A DNA stretch of 64,000 nt from Rhizobium sp. ASV20. Its GTDB lineage: Bacteria; Pseudomonadota; Alphaproteobacteria; Rhizobiales; Rhizobiaceae. The notes beneath the pieces are model-generated. The model was given only the letters and a program-made list of their open reading frames with translations, had not been told where the DNA came from and ran no database searches. The DNA lies in contig NZ_JAELTU010000006.1 of assembly GCF_016429015.1 (NCBI RefSeq), forward strand, positions 21,001-85,000, written 5' to 3'. The position numbers were made by a program, and so were the translations under genes. Shown piece after piece: positions 35,992-45,333 of the stretch; position 1 is the stretch's first letter, and each line of letters opens with the position of its first letter.

Positions 35992-36984
35992 TCAAAGCAA
36001 CGTGGTGCATTGAACTTCGACGTCGAGAAGCTTCTTCAACTCCTCGTCGAGCGCCATTACGGTCAGCGTCGCGCCGACCATTTCGAGCGACGTGAAATAA
36101 TTGCCGACATAGGTCTTGTGGATCTTCAGGCCCCGCTCGGAGATTTTCGTCTCGATCGTGTCGTTCAGGATGTAAAGCTCGTTGACCGGCGTTGCGCCGA
36201 GACCGGAGACGAGTACGGCGACTTCGGTGCCGGCAGGCAGATTGTGATCGTCAAGAACGATCTGGCACATTGCGTCTGCGACCTCGGCTGCCGTTTTCAA
36301 CGGCTCGACGCGAACGCCCGGCTCGCCGTGATGGCCGATGCCGACTTCCATCGTGCCGGGCTCAATCTGGAAGTTCGGATGACCGACGGCGGGCAGGGTG
36401 CAGGGACCAAGGCCGATGCCGACAGAGCGGCAGCTGTCGATCGCCTTCTGCGCGGTGACGCGGACTTCTTCGAGACTGGCCCCGGTTGCAGCCTTGGCGC
36501 CGCCAACCTTCCACATGAAGATCTCACCGGCGACACCACGGCGCTTTTCGCGCTCTTCCGGCGGTGCGGAACACACATCATCGTTGGCGACCACGGTGGC
36601 AACCTCGATGCCATCCTTTGCCGCAAGCTTAATGGCCATCTTCACATTCATGTTGTCGCCGGCATAATTGCCATAGAGGCAAATCACGCCGCGGCCGCCA
36701 TTGGCTTCGCGAATGGCGTCGTGAAAGCTCTTGGCCGTCGGAGAGGAGAAAAGCTCGCCGACTGCGACCGCATCCAGCATGTTCTTGCCGGCATAGCCGA
36801 TGAAGGCCGGCTCATGGCCCGAACCGCCGCCGGTGATCACACCGACCTTTCCGGCATGCGGTGCATCCTTGGCGACGACGACGCGCGGATTGTCAGCCAG
36901 ACGGACGATGTCCGAATGCGCCTTGATGAAGCCTTTTACAGTATCTTCAACGACTTCATCCGGATTGTTGATGAACCGCTGCAT
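35992..36984 (-). CDS. dhaK: DhaK-type dihydroxyacetone (ketose) kinase subunit
   Basis: A 330-residue DhaK protein. GGGSGHEPAFIGYAGKNML (residues ~54-72) and NYAGDNMNVK carry the conserved His and Asp, and GIGHHGEPGV contains the histidine that binds the ketose as a hemiaminal. It probably phosphorylates dihydroxyacetone or a C4 ketose such as erythrulose, together with the following DhaL. It lies 33 bp after the dehydrogenase gene in the same operon. Confidence 0.92.
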   Translation of the reverse strand: MQRFINNPDEVVEDTVKGFIKAHSDIVRLADNPRVVVAKDAPHAGKVGVITGGGSGHEPAFIGYAGKNMLDAVAVGELFSSPTAKSFHDAIREANGGRGVICLYGNYAGDNMNVKMAIKLAAKDGIEVATVVANDDVCSAPPEEREKRRGVAGEIFMWKVGGAKAATGASLEEVRVTAQKAIDSCRSVGIGLGPCTLPAVGHPNFQIEPGTMEVGIGHHGEPGVRVEPLKTAAEVADAMCQIVLDDHNLPAGTEVAVLVSGLGATPVNELYILNDTIETKISERGLKIHKTYVGNYFTSLEMVGATLTVMALDEELKKLLDVEVQCTTLL

Positions 36985-37017
36985 GGTACCTCCTGTAGAA
37001 TTGTCGCGCGCTTGCGC

Positions 37018-37800
37018 TCAAAGAATTGTGTAGCCGCCGTCGATCAGAAGATCGGCGCCATTGATCATGTCCGCACCGGACGAGGAGAGGAAAACAGCAG
37101 CGGCTGCGATCTCCTGCGGGAAAGCGAAGCGACCGTTCGGAATGCGCTTCTTGGCTGCCTCACCCTTTTCGCCGGCCCAGGCTTTCTTGCCGAGTTCGGT
37201 CAGCACGATCGTTGGCGAGATGGTATTGACGCAGATGCCATGCTTGCCCCATTCGGCGGCAAACGTCTTGGACATGCCGATAACGCCGAATTTGGAAGCG
37301 CAATAGGCAACATGATCTTCGATGGCGACGGTGCCTGCCTGCGAAGCGAGGTTGACGATCTTACCGCCCTTGCCGGCCGCGATCATGGCGCGACCAACGG
37401 CCTGCGTAACCAGGAATGTGCCCTTGAGATTGATGTTGATCGTCTTGTCCCAATGATCAAGAGACAGATCCTCGGCGGGTGCCAGGAAGACGACGCCGGC
37501 GCTGTTGACGGCAATGTCGATGCCGCCAAAATGCGCGACGACGTCACCGACGGCCTTGTTGACCGACGTGGGATCGGAGACATCGCAAACAAAGGGTGCG
37601 GCTCCGCCGCCGATCTCGGCAGCCTTTGCCTTCGCCATGTCGACATTGATATCGAGGACGGCAACCTTGGCGCCCTTGGACGCGAACGCCGTTGCAACGG
37701 CTGCGCCGATGCCTGAGCCGCCGCCCGTCACGAGGGCGATCTTGCCCGACAGCGGGAAGTTCAAATCAATGTCTGGAGATGTCTCGGTCATCTTTTTCAA
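37018..37800 (-). CDS. SDR-family dehydrogenase (polyol dehydrogenase-like)
   Basis: A 260-residue classical short-chain dehydrogenase. The cofactor motif TGGGSGIG is at residues ~25-32, with an aspartate after the second strand (VAVLDINVD) indicating NAD preference. The catalytic Ser is in NLASQAGT and Tyr-x3-Lys in YCASK. It may oxidise a polyol to the ketose that the DhaK/DhaL kinases phosphorylate. By analogy with D-threitol dehydrogenase plus erythrulose kinase of Mycobacterium smegmatis, a tetritol is one candidate; glycerol or a pentitol are others. Located directly after the transporter genes. Confidence 0.85.
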   Translation of the reverse strand: MKKMTETSPDIDLNFPLSGKIALVTGGGSGIGAAVATAFASKGAKVAVLDINVDMAKAKAAEIGGGAAPFVCDVSDPTSVNKAVGDVVAHFGGIDIAVNSAGVVFLAPAEDLSLDHWDKTININLKGTFLVTQAVGRAMIAAGKGGKIVNLASQAGTVAIEDHVAYCASKFGVIGMSKTFAAEWGKHGICVNTISPTIVLTELGKKAWAGEKGEAAKKRIPNGRFAFPQEIAAAAVFLSSSGADMINGADLLIDGGYTIL

Positions 37801-37818
37801 GCCTCTGACTTTGGGGGA

Positions 37819-37841
37819 GCGGGGCGAGATGTTCGCCCCGC
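37819..37841 (-). terminator. GC-rich stem-loop after the second binding-protein gene
   Basis: GCGGGGCGA (37819-37827) pairs perfectly with TCGCCCCGC (37833-37841) around GATGT. It lies in the 51-bp gap between the binding-protein stop and the dehydrogenase start. As at 3494-3541 and 56400-56425, it probably stabilises the binding-protein message or limits read-through. Confidence 0.6.
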
Positions 37842-37851
37842 CGCAATGATC

Positions 37852-38841
37852 TTACTTGCGGGTCTCGAGCAGCTTGTCGACGTTCTCGGTCGTAACAGGG
37901 GTCCACGGAACATTGTAGTTCTTGTCCTTGCCGTCGTTGAACGGCATGGCCGGATACTGTTCCCAGATCTTCGATTCCGGCTTGTAGTTGCCCTTCTTGG
38001 CGGCAAAGATCGCGAGATCGAGGGCTCCCTGGGCCTGTGCGCTGGCGTCCTGCAGGATGGAGGTCATCGTACCTTCCTTGACTGCGTGGAGCGCATCGGT
38101 GATGCCATCGATGCCGGCAATCGCGAAGTCCTTGACGTTGAGCTTGGCTGCCTTGATCGCTTCGATCGCGCCGAGCGCCATCTCGTCATTCTGGCCGATA
38201 ACGCCGTTGATCTGGCCGGGATGCGAGGTCAGCCAGTTTTCCATCAGCGTCTGGGCTTCCGCACGCGACCAGTTGGCGGTCTGGTCTTCAAGGACCTTTA
38301 CATTCGGGCACTCTGCAAGCGCCTTCTTGTTGCCTTCGAGGCGCGAGATCTGCGCCGACTGGCCGATCGGGCCTTCGAGGATAACGACATTGCCCTTGCA
38401 GCCGATCTTGTCGAGCACGGTCTTGGCTTCCATGTAGCCGGAGATCGTGTCGTCGGAGCCGACATAGGAGGTCAGGAGATCGGAGTTGACGCGTGTGTTC
38501 GAACCGACGACGGGGATGCCGGCGTCGTGCGCGGCCTGAACGGCGGTCGCTGCGGCTTCAATGTCGATCGGCACGAAGATGATCGCGTCGAACTTCTGCG
38601 TGATCATGGTGTTGACCTGTTCCTGCTGAACAAGTGCGTCGTAGCGGCCGTCGAAGATGGTCAGGTCGACGTCACCGTTCTTGACCGCGGGATGTTGCTT
38701 CAGCGCTGCCGACCAGATCTGCATGAACTCGGCGTTCAGGCCGTAGGGTGCGGCGCCGATCTTCAATTTCTTTTCCTGCGCCAGAGCTGGCGACGCCAGA
38801 AGTGCGGTCGCTGCAGCAAGAGCAATAAGCAATTTCTTCAT
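37852..38841 (-). CDS. Ribose-type ABC transporter substrate-binding protein
   Basis: A ~329-residue RbsB-type binding protein with signal peptide MKKLLIALAAATALLASPALA-QE (quoted as LLIALAAATALLASPALA). VVGSNTRVNSDLLTSYVGSDD and VIGQNDEMALGAIEAIKAA are typical of the family. The ATG at 38841 has GGAGGAG upstream and begins the signal peptide; a longer frame to 38883 is rejected. It probably delivers the small polyol or ketose degraded by the downstream dehydrogenase and kinases. Confidence 0.9.
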   Translation of the reverse strand: MKKLLIALAAATALLASPALAQEKKLKIGAAPYGLNAEFMQIWSAALKQHPAVKNGDVDLTIFDGRYDALVQQEQVNTMITQKFDAIIFVPIDIEAAATAVQAAHDAGIPVVGSNTRVNSDLLTSYVGSDDTISGYMEAKTVLDKIGCKGNVVILEGPIGQSAQISRLEGNKKALAECPNVKVLEDQTANWSRAEAQTLMENWLTSHPGQINGVIGQNDEMALGAIEAIKAAKLNVKDFAIAGIDGITDALHAVKEGTMTSILQDASAQAQGALDLAIFAAKKGNYKPESKIWEQYPAMPFNDGKDKNYNVPWTPVTTENVDKLLETRK

Positions 38842-38925
38842 TACAATTCTCCTCCGTTGGAAGTTCGGCGGCCGTCGTGACACGCCGTTTGGTTTACGCG
38901 TGCGAACACTGCGAATTCTTCGGGC

Positions 38926-39930
38926 TCAGCCGCCCAGATTTCTCTTTTGGTCGAGCATGACGGCGCCGACGATCAGCGCGCCCTTGAGGACCTGCTGGTA
39001 GTAGGATTGGATCCCCATCAGATCGAGGCCGTTGTTCATGACGCCGATGATCAGCGCACCGATCAGCGTGCCGGTGATGCGGCCGACGCCGCCGGAAAGA
39101 CTTGTTCCGCCAATCACCACGGCCGCGATCGCGTCGAGCTCGTAGGCGATACCGGCCTGCGGCAGGGCGGAACCGGTGCGGGCCGCGAGGATCATGCCTG
39201 CAAGGCCGGAAAGGCCTCCGGAAATGACATAGACGAGGAAGCGCAGCTTGCTGACATTGATGCCCGAGGTGATGGCAGCATGCGGGTTGCCGCCGACGGC
39301 ATAGATGTAGCGGCCGAAGCGGGTGCGGTTGAGGACCCACCACGCGACGATGAACACGATGGCCAGCAGAATGACGGGCATCGGGATGGACAGGACGCTG
39401 CCGGTGCCGATCCAGCGGAAATCGGGAGTGAGAGCCGGAACCGGCTTGCCGCCACCATAGATGAGGGTGAGGCCACGGGCGGCGGACAGCATGCCGAGCG
39501 TCGCGACGAAGGCAGGCACTGCAAAGCGCGAAACGATGAGGCCGACCACGGCGCCGCAGGCGACGCCGACCAACAAGCCGACGGCGAGGGCCACATAAGG
39601 CGGATAAGGCGCGCCGAGGATCCCGGCCGTCGCCGAGGTCGTTGCGAAGCTCGCGCTCACAATGCCTGTAAGTGCGACGACAGAGCCGACGGACAGATCG
39701 ATGCCGCGCGTCAGGATCACGAATGTCATGCCGATCGCCAGCACGCCGTTGATCGAAGTCTGCAGCAACACGTTGGAGATATTGCCGGCCGTCAGGAAGT
39801 ACTGGTTCGAGAAGGAAAGGACGACCGCGAGCAACAGGAAGGCGAGAAAGATCCCGTATTCCTGAATGATCAATCTGCGGCGGTCCGAGCTGAACCAGGA
39901 ATTGGACTGATTATTGTCGGTGGCGGACAT
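38926..39930 (-). CDS. Ribose-type ABC transporter permease
   Basis: A 334-residue RbsC-family permease with about nine or ten hydrophobic segments. LTRGIDLSVGSVVALTG (~residue 75) and DAIAAVVIGGTSLSGGVGRI (~residue 265) are the conserved family motifs. It pairs with the ATPase gene 55 bp upstream and the binding protein 84 bp downstream in a complete importer. Confidence 0.9.
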   Translation of the reverse strand: MSATDNNQSNSWFSSDRRRLIIQEYGIFLAFLLLAVVLSFSNQYFLTAGNISNVLLQTSINGVLAIGMTFVILTRGIDLSVGSVVALTGIVSASFATTSATAGILGAPYPPYVALAVGLLVGVACGAVVGLIVSRFAVPAFVATLGMLSAARGLTLIYGGGKPVPALTPDFRWIGTGSVLSIPMPVILLAIVFIVAWWVLNRTRFGRYIYAVGGNPHAAITSGINVSKLRFLVYVISGGLSGLAGMILAARTGSALPQAGIAYELDAIAAVVIGGTSLSGGVGRITGTLIGALIIGVMNNGLDLMGIQSYYQQVLKGALIVGAVMLDQKRNLGG

Positions 39931-39985
39931 TGCAAATACCTCTTGTTGCCGGGCGCTTCATTCTGGGCTTGGTGATCTGTCGTCG

Positions 39986-41464
39986 TCAGGTCGACAAATG
40001 CACAAGCGATTGCGCGTCGGCCTCCTCCCTCTTGAGAATTCCGGCAGAGCGGCCCTGCCGCATCACCAGGATGCGGTCGGACATGCCGAGAACCTCGTCT
40101 ATTTCGGATGAGATCATGATGACGGTGCCGCCTTCGGCGGCGAACTCGCAGATGATGCGATAGATTTCGCGCTTGGCGCCGACATCGACGCCGCGCGTCG
40201 GTTCGTCGAGCAGCAGCACTTTCGGTTTGCGCAGGAACCACTTGCCAAGCACGACTTTCTGCTGATTGCCGCCGGAAAGGCCGGAAACCGGCATGCTGTC
40301 GCGCGCCGCCTTGATACCGAAGCGCTGGATCATGTCCTGGCTGGCGCTGGCTTCGGCACGGCGATCCATCGAGAAATGCGGGCTCATTTCGGGCAGGCTT
40401 GCCAGGCAGATATTGTTGCGCACGCTGTCGATCAGGTTGAGGCCGGTGAGTTTGCGGTCTTCCGTCACAAAGGCGATGCCATGCTGCATGGCTTCGGCGG
40501 GCTTGCGAACGACGATGGGGTCGCCGGCAAGCTTGATCTGGCCGCTGCTGACTGCATCGACGCCGAAGATGCAGTTGAAGATTTCGGTTCGGCCCGATCC
40601 CATCAGGCCGTAGATGCCGAAGATCTCGCCCTGATGTGCGGTAAAGGAGATGTCGTTGACCTTGCCGGCTGCCGAGAGGCCGGCGACTTCCAGGCCCGGC
40701 GTTGCCGTCGGCACATTCGTCTTGATGTATTCCTCACCGAGCTCGCGGCCGACGATCATACGGATGAGGCCCGGCCGATCGATATCGGCAAGAGCGCCGC
40801 TACCGACGTAGGAACCATCGCGGAAGGCCGTATAGGAATCGGCGATCTGGAAGATTTCCGACAGGCGATGCGAGACGTAGACGACGCCTTTGCCTTCCGC
40901 CTTCAGTCGCTCGATGGTCGCAAACAGCTGTTGCGCTTCCTTTTCACCGATTGCCGAGGTTGGCTCGTCCATGAAAATCACTTCGGCATCGTGGCTGAGC
41001 GCCTTGGCGATTTCGACCAGCTGAACCTGGGCAACCGAAAGGTTCATCATGAATTGGGTGGCACGAATGTTGAATTGCAGCCGATCGAGCAGCGCCTGCG
41101 CGTTCCGGTTCATCGTCTTGAAGTCGATGCCGCCAAAGCGGGCAGACGGCTCGCGCCCGAGATAGATGTTCTCCGCGACGGTCATATGCGGAATGGGGCT
41201 TAATTCCTGCTCGATAATGGCAATGCCGGCGCCAAGCGCCTCGGCGGGGCTTGCATATTCCACTTCCTTGCCGCGGCGCCGAATGGAACCGGCATCGCGC
41301 TTGTGAATGCCCATGAGGATCTTGAGGAACGTCGATTTACCCGCGCCATTGCCGCCGCACAGGGCATGGACCGAGCCGGGGCGAAGCTGAAAGCGGCCAT
41401 CGCGCAATGCGGCAACGCCGCCAAAGGACTTCTTCAGCCCCTCTACTTCAAGCAGGAATTCCAC
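39986..41464 (-). CDS. Ribose-type ABC transporter ATP-binding protein
   Basis: A ~492-residue RbsA-type protein with two ATPase cassettes. First: GGNGAGKST, LSVAQVQLVEIAKAL, VIFMDEPTSAI. Second: degenerate GLMGSGRTE, LSGGNQQKVVLGKWF, VLLLDEPTRGVDVG. The start is GTG at 41464-41462, preceded by GGAGGGG; an upstream frame extension to 41824 includes the operator region and has no similarity. First gene of the eight-gene operon ending at dhaL copy 1. Confidence 0.9.
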   Translation of the reverse strand: MEFLLEVEGLKKSFGGVAALRDGRFQLRPGSVHALCGGNGAGKSTFLKILMGIHKRDAGSIRRRGKEVEYASPAEALGAGIAIIEQELSPIPHMTVAENIYLGREPSARFGGIDFKTMNRNAQALLDRLQFNIRATQFMMNLSVAQVQLVEIAKALSHDAEVIFMDEPTSAIGEKEAQQLFATIERLKAEGKGVVYVSHRLSEIFQIADSYTAFRDGSYVGSGALADIDRPGLIRMIVGRELGEEYIKTNVPTATPGLEVAGLSAAGKVNDISFTAHQGEIFGIYGLMGSGRTEIFNCIFGVDAVSSGQIKLAGDPIVVRKPAEAMQHGIAFVTEDRKLTGLNLIDSVRNNICLASLPEMSPHFSMDRRAEASASQDMIQRFGIKAARDSMPVSGLSGGNQQKVVLGKWFLRKPKVLLLDEPTRGVDVGAKREIYRIICEFAAEGGTVIMISSEIDEVLGMSDRILVMRQGRSAGILKREEADAQSLVHLST

Positions 41465-41530
41465 GTTCCCCTCCGCACTCTGGATGCCGGGGCAAGCTCG
41501 GATCAAACTGTCGATCCTTGCTCGGCGCCG

Positions 41531-41571
41531 ATATTGACAATATTCGAAGCCATTTCGACAAATGTCAATAT
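41531..41571. promoter_or_regulatory. Operator-like inverted repeats upstream of the dihydroxyacetone-kinase operon
   Basis: ATATTGACA (41531-41539) and TGTCAATAT (41563-41571) are perfect reverse complements. The left copy is extended to an odd palindrome, TATTGACAATA (41532-41542). On the leftward strand TTGACA at 41568-41563 is a perfect -35 hexamer, 99 bp from the GTG start, with only a weak -10. The symmetry suits a SorC-family operator, and the fusion regulator encoded in the operon is the obvious candidate ligand. Confidence 0.5.
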
Positions 41572-41866
41572 GGTGATTTCGGAATCGCCAGATCGCGGCG
41601 TCGGGCGCTGGGGGCAATGACAAGGAAATTCTCGGAGAACTGATATAAATGGCTGGAAAAATTACGCATTTTTGAAATGTCTCTCGCCCCTCGCATTGTG
41701 GGAGAAAGGTGATCAACGGGCATCGCATAGAGGGACGGCATCGTATTTCGCTCACACGCATCACATCGAGTGCACCGAAAAATTGGTTGTGGGCGTGCAA
41801 GGTTTGCGTAATTCTGGCGTGCAACGCAGATCCGGTTGATGTCGATGACAGCGCAACGAGGCAGAG

Positions 41867-42451
41867 ATGAAGCCAACCAAAATCACCATCCTGTCGTGCA
41901 GTCTGGACCCGGAAAGTCGCAGTCAGCGGATTGCACGCGAGGCGGAGAGGCTTTTGCAGGAGAGGCGATGCGAGGTCGAATTTATCGACCTGCGCGAGAT
42001 CGAGCTGCCGGCGTTCGATAATTCAACCTGCTACAGACATCCCGCATACGAAAGACTGTATCGCGCAATTCGCGATGCTGACGGTGTGTTGCTCGCGGTT
42101 CCAATTTACAATTGGGCGGTCGGTAGCGCCGCCAAAAATCTCATCGAGCTGACTGGAGCGGCTGGGGCAGGCGGGCGAAAGTCGGCCTGGTTCGATCAAG
42201 TCGTCACCTTCGTGTGCTCCGGGGGCCTTCCACACAGCTACATGGCGTATGGCAGTCTAGCGATGTCGCTGATGCTCGACTTCAAATGCGTAATCAATCC
42301 CTACGTCGTCTATGCGACGGATCGAGATTGGCATGATGACGCAATCCTATCCGATGATCTCGCGGCAAGGCTGAGAAAAGCCGTCGATGTGAAGCTGGAG
42401 CTTTCATCCAGATTGAGTTCCAGAACATATGCGTCCGATTGGGAAATCTAA
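41867..42451 (+). CDS. NADPH-dependent FMN reductase family protein
   Basis: A 194-residue flavodoxin-like protein. ITILSCSLDPESRSQRIA (residues ~6-23) is the phosphate-binding loop and LLAVPIYNWAVGSAAKNLIEL (quoted as VPIYNWAVGSAAKNLIE) the flavin-contact region of NAD(P)H:FMN reductases. It may supply reduced flavin or act as a quinone or azo reductase. It is on the same strand as the gntR operon, but 123 bp and an operator-like element separate them, so independent expression is likely. Confidence 0.83.
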   Translation: MKPTKITILSCSLDPESRSQRIAREAERLLQERRCEVEFIDLREIELPAFDNSTCYRHPAYERLYRAIRDADGVLLAVPIYNWAVGSAAKNLIELTGAAGAGGRKSAWFDQVVTFVCSGGLPHSYMAYGSLAMSLMLDFKCVINPYVVYATDRDWHDDAILSDDLAARLRKAVDVKLELSSRLSSRTYASDWEI

Positions 42452-42498
42452 TCACGATATCCGTTCGGATTGCATTCGGCATGCGGCACGCTTAAACT

Positions 42499-42512
42499 AA
42501 GTCATAATATGA
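42499..42512. promoter_or_regulatory. Candidate GntR operator upstream of gntR
   Basis: AAGTCATAATATGA contains the odd palindrome TCATAATATGA. Its first 13 bases match AAGTCATATTATG at 43309-43321 with a single change. It lies about 60 bp before the gntR start, consistent with autoregulation. Confidence 0.5.
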
Positions 42513-42574
42513 ATTTTCGGTGAATGCGAAGGGCCGTGGAACTTCGAACGCAGCGGCAGAATTGAGAATTGTGA

Positions 42575-43291
42575 ATGACCATAAATGGCCGGGTGCGGCA
42601 AAGGCTGGCGCAAAGGGTGATCGATCAACTGCGTATGCAGATCGAAACGGGCAAGCTCCGCCCAGGTGACCAGCTGCCGACGGAACCGCAGCTTGAAGCT
42701 TCCTTCGATGTCAGCAGGACTGTCGTGCGCGAAGCGATTGCCGATCTACGTGCAGCCGGGCTGGTCACGCCAGTTCAGGGCAAGGGTGTATTCGTGTCCG
42801 ATGCGGCGGCACGATCTGGCCTGCTGCTGACGCCGGTCGAGATCAGAAGCATCCCGGAGACGCTGGAATTGCTCGAGTTTCGCATGGCGGCCGAAGGAGA
42901 GGCTGCTGCCATTGCCGCCTATCGCCGGACCGCCGAGCAAGAGGCAGCAATTGCTGCCGCCAATCGCAAGATGGCGGCGCTCATCGAGCAAGGCCTTTCG
43001 ACGGTCGAGGCGGATTACGAATTCCATCTGGCCGTTGCGATCGCCACGAACAATCGTTTCTATGTCGACGTGCTCAGGCATTTTGGGCCGCGTACCATTC
43101 CGCGCGGCCAGTTTCCGACATTGCCTGAGGCCAATGATCGCGCCTATCTGGAAAAGGTTCATGCCGAGCATGCCGAAATCCTGTCGGGAATAGCGGATCA
43201 GGATCCGGAGCGCGCGCGACAGGCGATGCGTGCGCACATGATGGCGAGCCAGCGGCGCTATCGCCAGCTGGCGGAATTCCAGCCGCAATAG
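42575..43291 (+). CDS. GntR-family (FadR/FCD) transcriptional regulator
   Basis: A 238-residue GntR regulator. The winged helix spans ~residues 10-70 (LRPGDQLPTEPQLEASFDVS then RTVVREAIADLRAAGLV). The C-terminal all-helical FCD domain has the metal/ligand residues in ADYEFHLAVAIATNN and EHAEILSGI. Regulators of this group commonly respond to hexuronates or sugar acids. It directly precedes the mannonate-dehydratase-like, kdgD and lactonase genes, which it probably controls. Confidence 0.9.
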   Translation: MTINGRVRQRLAQRVIDQLRMQIETGKLRPGDQLPTEPQLEASFDVSRTVVREAIADLRAAGLVTPVQGKGVFVSDAAARSGLLLTPVEIRSIPETLELLEFRMAAEGEAAAIAAYRRTAEQEAAIAAANRKMAALIEQGLSTVEADYEFHLAVAIATNNRFYVDVLRHFGPRTIPRGQFPTLPEANDRAYLEKVHAEHAEILSGIADQDPERARQAMRAHMMASQRRYRQLAEFQPQ

Positions 43292-43308
43292 TGCTCGACA
43301 CGTCACCC

Positions 43309-43335
43309 AAGTCATATTATGTCATATGATATAAC
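43309..43335. promoter_or_regulatory. Candidate GntR operator upstream of the uxuA-like gene
   Basis: AAGTCATATTATG (43309-43321) repeats the element before gntR. It overlaps a near-perfect palindrome, TTATGTCATATGATATAA (43318-43335), centred on CATATG, and a direct repeat of GTCATAT at 43311 and 43321 (10-bp spacing). This overlaps the first possible ATG at 43319, which supports the later GTG start. Confidence 0.5.
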
Positions 43336-43354
43336 TGCCAGGGGAGATGCAGCG

Positions 43355-44329
43355 GTGTATCTGGGAACGCAGATTGAGGCGCGAGACGACGATGACTATC
43401 GGGTCTTCGCGCAACTGGGAGTGAAGCATATCTGCGCCGATCCACCGGGGCGGCCGGAATATTGGACGTTGCCGGATCTTGAGCGGTTGCGCGACAAGGT
43501 GGAGAGCTTCGGACTCATTCTGGACATGATCCAGCTTCCGCTGCCATCCCAGCCGATCGAGAAGGCTGCCTATCCCGATATCCTGCTTGCCGGCCCCGAT
43601 CGTGATCGTCAGATTGATGCTGTCTGCAAGCTGATCGAGGATGTGGCAGCGGCGGGCATTCCCTCGGCAAAGTACAATCTCAATCTCATTGGCATACCGC
43701 GCACGCCCGCGGAGGCGGGAAGGGGCGGTTCGCTGAACGCGAGTTTCCGCTGGGACAAGGCCGATCAGCAAGCGGCACCCGGCCTTGCCGGCGTCTTGTC
43801 GGAAGATGAAAACTGGGAGCGGATCGACTATTTTCTGGAGCGCGTTATCCCGGTGGCGGAAAGCAATCGCGTTCGTCTCGCCTGTCATCCGCATGACCCT
43901 TATACGCCGCCGGGCTATCGCGGCGTGACCCGTGTGCTGGGTTCCGTGGAAGGGTTGAAGAAATTCGTTCTCATGCGGGAGAGCCCCTATCACGGACTGA
44001 ACTTCTGCCAGGGCTCCATTGGCGAGATGCTCGACAATCCACGCGAGGAGATTGACGATATCATTCGCTGGTTCGGCATGCGCGGCAAGATCTTCAACGT
44101 CCATTTCCGCAACATCAGGGGCGGCAAATTATCGTTCATGGAGACCTTCCCTGATGAGGGCGACATGGACATGGTTCGATCCGCCCGAACCTACAAGGCG
44201 GCCGGCTATCAATACATGCTGATGCCCGACCATGTCCCTGCGATCAGCGGCCGGGATCCGACCGGCGTCGCCTTCTCCTTTTGCTACGGCTACATCGCCG
44301 CGCTTTTGCAGACGCTCGAACAGGCCTGA
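43355..44329 (+). CDS. uxuA: Mannonate dehydratase family protein (UxuA-like)
   Basis: A ~324-residue TIM-barrel protein of the UxuA family, shorter than the ~390-residue E. coli enzyme as is common in rhizobia. LACHPHDPYTPPGYRGVTRVL, quoted as CHPHDPYTPPGY, GLNFCQGSIGEM, and VHFRNIRGG contain the His, Cys and further metal ligands of the family. D-mannonate dehydratase yields 2-keto-3-deoxygluconate. GTG at 43355, 8 nt after GGGGAG, is preferred to ATG at 43319, which lies in the operator. Followed by kdgD after 37 bp. Confidence 0.82.
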   Translation: MYLGTQIEARDDDDYRVFAQLGVKHICADPPGRPEYWTLPDLERLRDKVESFGLILDMIQLPLPSQPIEKAAYPDILLAGPDRDRQIDAVCKLIEDVAAAGIPSAKYNLNLIGIPRTPAEAGRGGSLNASFRWDKADQQAAPGLAGVLSEDENWERIDYFLERVIPVAESNRVRLACHPHDPYTPPGYRGVTRVLGSVEGLKKFVLMRESPYHGLNFCQGSIGEMLDNPREEIDDIIRWFGMRGKIFNVHFRNIRGGKLSFMETFPDEGDMDMVRSARTYKAAGYQYMLMPDHVPAISGRDPTGVAFSFCYGYIAALLQTLEQA

Positions 44330-44339
44330 ACAATGATGA

Positions 44340-45269
<930 letters not shown>

Positions 45270-45333
45270 TATCCGTCGGAAAAGTTGCCCGAGCGACGCA
45301 AAAGCCTGCCGCCAAAGCCCGAGGAAAGAGACA

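Noticed and set aside
35863..37716. 617-codon open frame antisense to dhaK and the SDR gene
   Set aside because: Spans two clear genes and their junction; low-complexity composition typical of antisense frames.
41465..41824. N-terminal extension of the ATPase gene at 39986
   Set aside because: Contains the inverted-repeat operator and no similarity; GTG at 41464 has a strong GGAGGGG.
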